Shown: one piece after another, positions 35,401 through 44,400 of the stretch
How the letters are laid out: every line of letters starts with the position of its first letter
Position numbering within the stretch: the first letter of the stretch is position 1
Assembly: GCF_037392515.1 (NCBI RefSeq)
Contig: NC_090291.1
Location: 28,506,001-28,570,000, forward strand
Reading direction: 5' to 3'
Length of the DNA stretch: 64,000 nt
DNA from: Haliotis asinina
Taxonomy: Eukaryota > Mollusca > Gastropoda > Lepetellida > Haliotidae
Made by a program: the position numbers and the translations under genes
Notes under the pieces: model-generated
The model's database searches: none
Seen by the model: only the letters and a program-made list of their open reading frames with translations
What the model was told of the DNA's origin: nothing

Positions 35401-38400
35401 ATTACTAGTCATCAGACAGGTAAGAAACATTGATCTGTGGACAGGTAAACAGTGTTAGACAGGAAAACATTACATATGTAACCAGCAGCAGACAGGTGAG
35501 AGACTGTATTGGTATTTACACAGGTAAGCAAGAAAGGAAAGGTTAACAGCATAAGAAAAGGTAAACAGCATACTTTGAAGAGGAAGTCTGGCACTGTCAG
35601 TGCAGACACAATTACAATTACTTTGATTTTATCTTAGAAAAAGAATTTTAACCAATATTGTGTCATTAACATGATTCAGGCTGTTTCTGATTATGCTATC
35701 ACTTCTACAACAAAGTACTTCCTCATCAGTTTAAGTGATACCAGCAGCTAAAGAGTCAAACAGTCCACTTTTTCTGTTGCAGATATCTGAGAGATTTGCC
35801 AAGAGTATTGAGAGTGCAGTTGAAGTGCATATGACAGGTGAGCCAGACTTTGGATATACAGTCAACTTTATTCAACTTCAAGGCACATGATTATAACAAA
35901 ATGCCAGATTAAACAAACTGTCTTTGACACTTGTTTTTTATTTTAATTGAAATGCATAATGCTTTTATGACAAAGTAAAATTAGTGGTCCCTTTAGTTTG
36001 TTGACTGGAGAACAGTATTTTATTTACATTTTGTGATTTAGTACTAAATGAGAACTTTACATCAATCTCATTTCAGTCGCTTTCAGTGTGACTATATTTT
36101 GGGATCTGATCAATAATGATGTTCGTTTTAGATTCATATGCTCCAACAAATGAAACAAGTTGTCATTCATTGTCCCCTACCGTCTGTATCTGTGGATGCA
36201 CTTATTATCTCCCTTGTCTTGCAGACTCCCTCCCCCATGTATCAAGCCTGGACAGATTGCTACAGACAATGTCTGTATCTACTTATGTACTTATTATCTC
36301 CCTTGTCTTGTAGACTCCCTCCCTCATTTATGATGCTTGGAGAGACCGCTACCGACACTGTACGCCTCCTAGTGTCTGTATCTCCTGATGTACTGATTAT
36401 CTCCCTTGTCTTGCAGACTCCCTCCCCCATGTATCAAGCCTGGAGAGGTTGCTACAGACAGTATATGCCCCCTACCGACCTTATCTCGTGAAGTACAAGA
36501 CCTTTGAGGAGGTTCAACTTAGCAATGATCTCAACAACATCAGGCTGGTTTGTAACAAAATCTAAAAACCAAAGTACTTGTAGTCCCATGATGGGATTTG
36601 CATTACAGATCGTCCTCCTTCCTGAGGCAGGGTGGTTTACTGACTTGAAAGTGTCTTGACAAACTAGCCAGGAATTTGCTTTGGCTTCTCAAATGAGTCT
36701 TTGCATAGTCCAGTAACTCATGTCACAGAGACAATATCATAAATACATGTATCATGGTGAGTGCCATGCAGTTCATGGTCAGTTGCAGGATTTGCAACTT
36801 ACATCTTTTTTTTTTTTTAATCAACTGTGATTCAACATGTGGCTGTTTGGGACATATTTCAGTCATTGTTGGCACTACAACTGTATCATAAAATCCCATG
36901 ATAGTTCACAGAAAGAAAGGATGGGAACTGGACACTTATGGTCACCTAACCACCTTGATTCAGCAAGATAGAGACCTGTGGTTGGGTGCCTTGTTTACAT
37001 GACCAAAGAGGTTTACCATGTCAGCAGGTTGACATGGTAAGGATGTCATCTGTGGGATGACTCCACACCCTAGTGCACACTGGTAATTATTGATGCATTA
37101 ATCTGGAAAAGAGTCTTACATGACATTTATTTGTTTAATATAAAATTAAATTTGTACAAATAGTTGTTTTCATAAGCAGACAGTATGTCAACCCATCTCA
37201 TATCCCTCTGTGTGCACTGGTTTGAGTACCTCTTCTACATGTGGATTCTAGCTTCTCAGATGACACCTTAACAATCAGTGCATCCTGCTGCAAGCCTGTG
37301 CTGTATTATATTGTTAGTGTCAGCATCAAGTCACAAGTATTTCCCCTGTTTAATCAAACCTTTTAAAGTAGTTTGCTTGCTTGTGACCCTCCTCATATCA
37401 ACAGACCACCGCTGTGAGTGATGTCCGTCCCCCATGCCAACTGACCATGCCAACTGATTGTTGTTGCTTAATTACAGGACCATGAGGAGGTATTGGACAC
37501 TGTCCAGCTTCTCGGGGAATCGGTCAACAAGCTCTTCCACTCATCCAAAGAGGTGAGCCACATTGATGGATGTTCATGTACATTGTAATCATTTCTGGGA
37601 ATTTTTCGAAAAGCACTGATTCTCAATATCTGTCAACACTGTGGTCCATTTTAATGACATGACCTGTACAAAGTCACAATCAAAACACTTTAGAAAATAT
37701 TAACAATGCTTTTTGAAAAATAATTGTAATAAAAGACTTGTGTACTTTCTTTTGTATCTTTTCTATTAAAATATTGTCTGTTCAACCAACCAAAATGATG
37801 TAGGAAAACCTAAAACACCTGTTGTATATTTTGTTGGTTGTTCAGAGTTCCAGATAAACTTTTGACCATTTAGATATGATACCCATACTTTTGAAACTAA
37901 GTGGGTATTTCCAATTTCAAGTGAGTATCTATATTTTTAGATAAATAACCGGGTATTCATTTCAAATAAGTATAACAGATGCAACATTTTTTAATTCAGT
38001 GATAAAATAAGACGAAATATACCCAACAGTGCCAAATTATAGCTAATACAGCTTTATCCATGTGTAGTCCCAAAGCTTTCAGTGTCAGTTTAGCTCTACA
38101 CACCTTTCTAGTCTTTCTAGTTATAGAATATTTGTTGTTTCATTGTGGGTAAATATCAGTACAATCGCAAATGACTGAAGGGACAGTATAAATCCAGCTA
38201 GGGTCCATGTAGATAGCCAAAATACTGTAAGTCCTCATGGTCCTTAGAATGGTGATCGTTAGTTGTTGGCGATCTGCAGCATTTTTTATGTTGTGTTGTC
38301 CTAATTTGAAATCCTATTTTAGAGATACGAGGGGAAGTCAATATGTTCATAGAACTCGATATAAAACAGAACACGATGGTTGTGATATTGGTTTTATTTT

Positions 38401-41400
38401 TCAATATAGTCTCCCTGAACCTCGATGCATTTTGCCCATTTGTCTTTGAGACTGTCTATGCCCTTGAAATAGAAGTCTTCAGATTGGTCCCTCAGCCACG
38501 CCTCTGTTGTTGCCTTGAGGTCATCATCATTGGCAAATCTTGTTCCACGCAAGTGAGATTTCAAATTGCGAAACAGATAGTAGTCGCTGGGGGCCAGATC
38601 TGGACTGTATGGGGGATGGTTTAATTGTTCGAAGCCACATTGTTGAAGAGAAGCTTGTGCAACACGGCTCTTGTGGACTGGTGCATTGTCGTGGAGAAGC
38701 ATGACTCCAGCTGTCAACTTCCCACGCCTCTTCTCTTTGATGGCCGCTCTCAATCTTTTCAACAAGTCAGCATAGTAAGCCCCTGTGATCGTAGTTTTAG
38801 GTGGTTTATAGTCTATGAGAATCACACCCTTTGAATCCCAGAAAACGGTTGCCATGATCTTGCCAGCAGAAGGTTGTGTTTTAAACTTCTTGGGTGCAGG
38901 AGAATGCTTGTGCTTCCACTGCATGGATTCTTGTTTGGTTTCGGGATCCCAGTGATGAATCCAGGTTTCATCCCCAGTAACCAGACGAGCATGAAAGTTA
39001 TCAGGATCAGCGTTGTAGATGTCCAACAGCTCACGACTGGATTCAACTCTCTGGTGACGATCATGTGCATTTAGGTTACGAGGGACCCATCTTGCGGATA
39101 CCTTGGACATGTGCAGGTGTTCATGGATCACTGTGCAAACACTTCCATGTGAAATGCCACACTCTGAAGCTATCTCGTCCACCTTTATTCTCCGATCGGA
39201 CATAATTAAGCGTTGGATCCGGGCAATTGTATCTTCTGTAATGGCTTCAGAAGGTCTTCCTGACCGTGGGTCATCTTCCAAGGAGCTGCGACCTCGCTTA
39301 AACTCAGCTGACCATTTTGCCACAGTGGAATATTGAGGGGCTTCCTCGCCATACACATTGATCATGCGTTTGTGGATTTCGGTTGCATTCACACCCTCTT
39401 TAGTGAGAAACTTGATAACTGCACGAAACTCAGTTTTGGAGGTTTCCATGATTTGTGCAGGGTAATCATCTTTTAAAGGCTCTAACTCTCAAGTAAATGC
39501 TCAAGGAAGGTTGGGTATCAGTATACAGAGTCACAGATGAATCAACTCAATAATGACACCAATGACAACATCACCAAGGATATATCAGCACCCACTTCTA
39601 TGAACTTATTGACTTCCCCTCATATATGCTAGTTTTATTTCTTATTACTGTGATATACTAGTTGCTTTTACTGTCCTTCATCCCCAGGTTTGTAGACGTT
39701 GCGCATTTATCATGGATTTATAATCATTTTATGTCACTATATGGCTGAAATACTACCACTGTGAACAAGGCCGTTGACTCACTCAATCACTTGCTCATTA
39801 CCCATGTATGCTGTGAAAAATATTATGCACCTTAGTCTGCATCCGTTTTGGTGTAACACAGGATACAAAGATGTCTATTTAATGATATAACAGCCATGTC
39901 TTCACTTTATCGGTTAGTTTTTTTCAAAATCTTTTGCCCATCATGTTGTTTCCCTCACACACTGCAGCTAATGATACAACACCAGCAAATGATTCTGATT
40001 GTGATGTACAGTACTTACCTATTAATTCAACTAGCAGTCCTCTAGTGAAGCGGTTTTGTTCTGTTTGCAAGGTGTTAAAAACTAGATATAGTATTCCCAG
40101 AAATTATTGAGAATCATGTTGCATCATGTAACTCATTACGTTTTTTAACTTTTGGCGTTTTACTTACATAAACATGTTAAAACATCATCCTTTTACAGTC
40201 TCAGTCTTGTTTTAGTACTTTGTTAGACCTCCTCGCTCAGCAATGCATGCCTGAATACGCCTAGGCACACTACCCATCAAAGTTTGTAGGTAATCGTGTG
40301 ACAGGGTATCCCAATATTGGACCACCTCGGCCTTCATATCTTCAATATTTCTCAGTCCCTTTTGGTTTATTCTGTCCTTCATGACTCCCCACACATTCTC
40401 AATTGGGTTTAGGTCTGGGCTGTAACTGGGCCAGTCTAAAACTTGAACATTTTCGCCCGACAACCACTGTTTTGTGTAGCGCGCAGTGTGTTTTGGGTCA
40501 TTATCATGCTGGAAAATCCAATCATCCTCATACAATGTTTGTGCTGTCGGAAGAAGGTGACCATTTAGAATGTCAAAGTATCTTTCTTTTGTCAAGTTTC
40601 CCGTGAAAACACACAATGGCGTCACTCCGCGAGCCGATATGCCACCCCACATGTGAAACTTCGGGCTATGTTTTGGTCGCTGGTAGATAGGTTTGACAGT
40701 ATCTTTGGTCCAAATTTTCACACAATTAGAGAAAAGCCAAACAGAACTTTCATCCGAAAAGAAAACATTATCCCAATCTTGATTTTCATGAGCCCGACAC
40801 CAGTTTAAACATTTGTCCTTTTGTGCATCTTTCATCAACGGCGAGGGAATTCCACGTTTTTTCACCCAATTAAGTCTCTGTAATCCCTGCCTAACTGTTT
40901 CATTGCATACCTGAGGACTTCCTCTGCTAATCATTTCATTTCTGATGTTCTCAAAACTTTTCAATTTGCCCCTACTCACAATTTGCCCAAGTCTTTGGCG
41001 ATCCACAACACTGAATTTCCTAGGCCGACCTGCCCCTGCTTTGTGCTCTATCCCGGTTCCTGTTTGAATATTCTTCAAAGTTCTGTATACTGTAGACAGA
41101 GGAATACCATGTCTACAAGCTAACAATTTAGCATCAGCCTCACCCCTTTCAAAATCATCTAGAATGAGCTTTATTTTCTCTCTTGCTGTAAATTCTGCCA
41201 TGTCAACACAGGAAGCCGTCTGCTCAGACAAGGGAGATAACTCTTGACGTAATGAGCTGCCTTCTAAGCCTTCAAGAGTGGTCTCCCTTATTTAGTATGC
41301 TTAGTGCATAGTGAAAGCCCTTTTTCCAATCTTAGCATCATTAGAAAAAAAACAAAGATTTTCTCAATAATTTCTGGGAACACTGTATATTATTTTGAGC

Positions 41401-44400
41401 ATGTGGAATTTATGACAGTTATTCACCATTTTCAGTTGTTTACAGAAAGCCGCTATTTGATTGGTTGTTATTTATAGATGCGTCAGTCAGTGAAGGTTTA
41501 ACAAACCACAGTTGGTATTCTCTCTCTGTTGCACTTTCCAAATGCCTTTAGAATTATTCAAGAATTTTTTAATCATGATTATTTAGAGATGGAAAAGCTT
41601 TAAGTCCATCTGGATTGAATTTGATGTATGAAACATGATTTTAAAGTATTGGGTAAATACATATTGTTATTTTGACAGAGCATAAGCATAAATATTTGTT
41701 ATTTTTTCATACACTTGCATTTTTTTTAATGCATATTTCAACCTGTCAGTAGGGTATTTTACGCAAATATGCATCTTATCTGGAGCTATGGTTGTTGGTG
41801 GTGTGACTGCATGAAAGATATCTGAATGCCTTAAGATATTTGTAAGGTTTGTGGGACTTTAATTGTAGCCAGGTTATGTTTTCCATGGAGAAGTCTTTAC
41901 TTGCAGATGTAATTTTGAGTTTCTGAATGACATATGTTTTCTTGTGCTTCAGGCAAATGACAGATGTCAGAAACTCACAAATGGTTTTGGTTATGTCAGC
42001 TTACTGGAGGCTCACAAGGTGAGAGTTGTTGACCTGTAACAAGGTCATAGTGATCTGACAGATACTAGGTCAAGGTCATTCTTGTTATATTCAGTGATAT
42101 TTCTTTCAGCATAAGATGATGTCATATGTCAAGATGCTGTTGTTTACGACCACTGTGACGTACCTTTGATACGAATGAATGTGGCACATACATATTTTAT
42201 ACACAAACAAGTTTTTTATGACAAATGGATTGTGTATGTGCTGGTGATGGGCTTCATTCAAGGTCATGTTATACATGGAGTATGCCAGTTAGCATTGATT
42301 TTGAAGGTTTGTAATAGGGATCACTTCATATGTGATGTTTACAGCAATGTACAGCAGTTTAAAACTTGGAAATATTCATACTGATAGCAGAGTTAATGCT
42401 TTTGTAAAAGTTTTTGATTATGTCATATGTTAGGACAAATCTGTTAATGATAATTACCCTTTCAAAGTATGAAAATATATAGATGTCATAGTGCAACTTG
42501 TCTCCATTAAGAACAGGGTCTGTTTTAACTAAAGTGTTCTGATTCTGTTCTTCAGACGTATTTCACAAGCTATTGCCGAGAATTCCGTCGGGTCCTCATC
42601 AATATACGTGAGAAGTGTCACACTAGCCCCAGTGACGACCCAGACTGGGAGGACTGGTCTCACTTCCAGCACTCACTCCGTATCATCCAGACAACAGGTC
42701 AGTCTCACTCCATATTATTCCTACAACAGGTCAGTCTCACTCTGTATCATCCCGACAACAGGTCAGTCTCACTCCATATTATCCCAACGACAGGTCAGTC
42801 TCACTCTGTATCATCCCGACAACAGGTCAGTCTCACTCCATATTATCCCAACGACAGGTCAGTCTCACTCCCTATTATCCCAACAACAGGTCAGTTTCAC
42901 TCCATATTATCCCAACGACAGGTCAGTCTCACTCCCTATTATCCCAACAACAGGTCAGTTTCACTCCCTATTATCCCAACAACAGGTCAGTCTCACTCCA
43001 TATTATCCCAACAACAGGTCAGTCTCACTCCATATTATCCCAACGACAGGTCAGTCTCACTCCCTATTATCCCAACAATAGGTCAGTCTCACTCCATATT
43101 ATCCCAACGACAGGTCAGTCTCACTCCCTATTATCCCAACAATAGGTCAGTCTCACTCCATATTATCCAACAACAGGTCAGTGTCACTGCCTATTATCCC
43201 AGACAACAGGTCAGTCTCACTCTGTATCATCTAGACAACAGGTCAGTCTAATTCCACTCACATAGTGATTGGTCAGTCTCACTCTATAGTATCCCCACAA
43301 CAAGTCAGTCTAACTCCATATTATCCAGACAACAGGTTAGTCTCACTCCACTCATTGACCAGTCTCTTTCAGCTTTATCCATCTTGTGTCCCCCTCTCAC
43401 CCTATTGTCCCCCACTGACCCCCAATTTGCATCCCCCTTTCACAACTCTCACCACTGACACTGAATTTGTGTCCACCTCTCACCCCCTGTCTCTCCCACG
43501 GGACCCCAGTTTGTGTCCCTCTCTCACCCCATGATCACACTGACCCCCAATTTGTGTCCACCTCTCACCCCATGTCTCTCCCACTTGACCCCAATTTGTG
43601 TCCACCTCTCACCCTATCTTCACACTGACCCCCAGTTTGTGTCCCCTCTCTCTCCATCTCCACACTGACCCCCAGTTTGTGTCCCCTCCCACCCCATCTC
43701 CACACACTGACCACCTGTGTCCCCTCTCTTGCCCCCATCTCCCCACTAACCTCAGTCAGTCTTTCCATGTGTTCCAGGTGATCTAATACAGCACGTGGAG
43801 GAGCTGGACCAGCACATCATCAGCTGTATCCTACACACGGTCGGCAAGACTGTTGGGACATCCTCACCAAGCAAGGATGCTGACAAGAGGTGCAGTAGCA
43901 ACTCTTTCTTCTCACATCTGCTTTAGAACCCTTGTAAACAGAGCTGTAAACAGTTCACATCAACGGCATATTAAGTATGGGTGATGCTATGCAAGTTGTG
44001 ATTTGAAGAATAAGCTCATCTCTTCTACCTGATACCTTCCCAGAATGACCAGTGGAGACTACAGTGTCAGAACTGCATCCCGGAAAACACATGTGCACCA
44101 ATACTGCTATATATTGCTTCAGCACTCTATCATGGGATGACTCTATGGCTTCTTTGACAGCATGTTCTTATCATTCACTGTTTGTTTCCACAGACTGAGC
44201 CAGCGCAGACACACCCTGACGTTCCAGGCTGCACTGTTCCTGTCCAGTGAGGAGGAGGTGTCTGCCCTGGAGCAGCTGGTCACCAGTCTAGAAGAAGGTG
44301 GGTGGGTTGGGGCTTACTGGTATGTCAGGATGCTTTCTAGAGTCACCAGCTTTGTGGAAGGTGGGTCTGGGTGTACTGTTGAGGTCTGGATGAAAGGTGG

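Noticed and set aside
42608-43534. Frames of 89-157 codons reading [15 protein letters not shown] repeats
   Set aside because: They run out of COG7 exon 17 into the 32-bp donor array. Phase and homology place the exon end at 42697.
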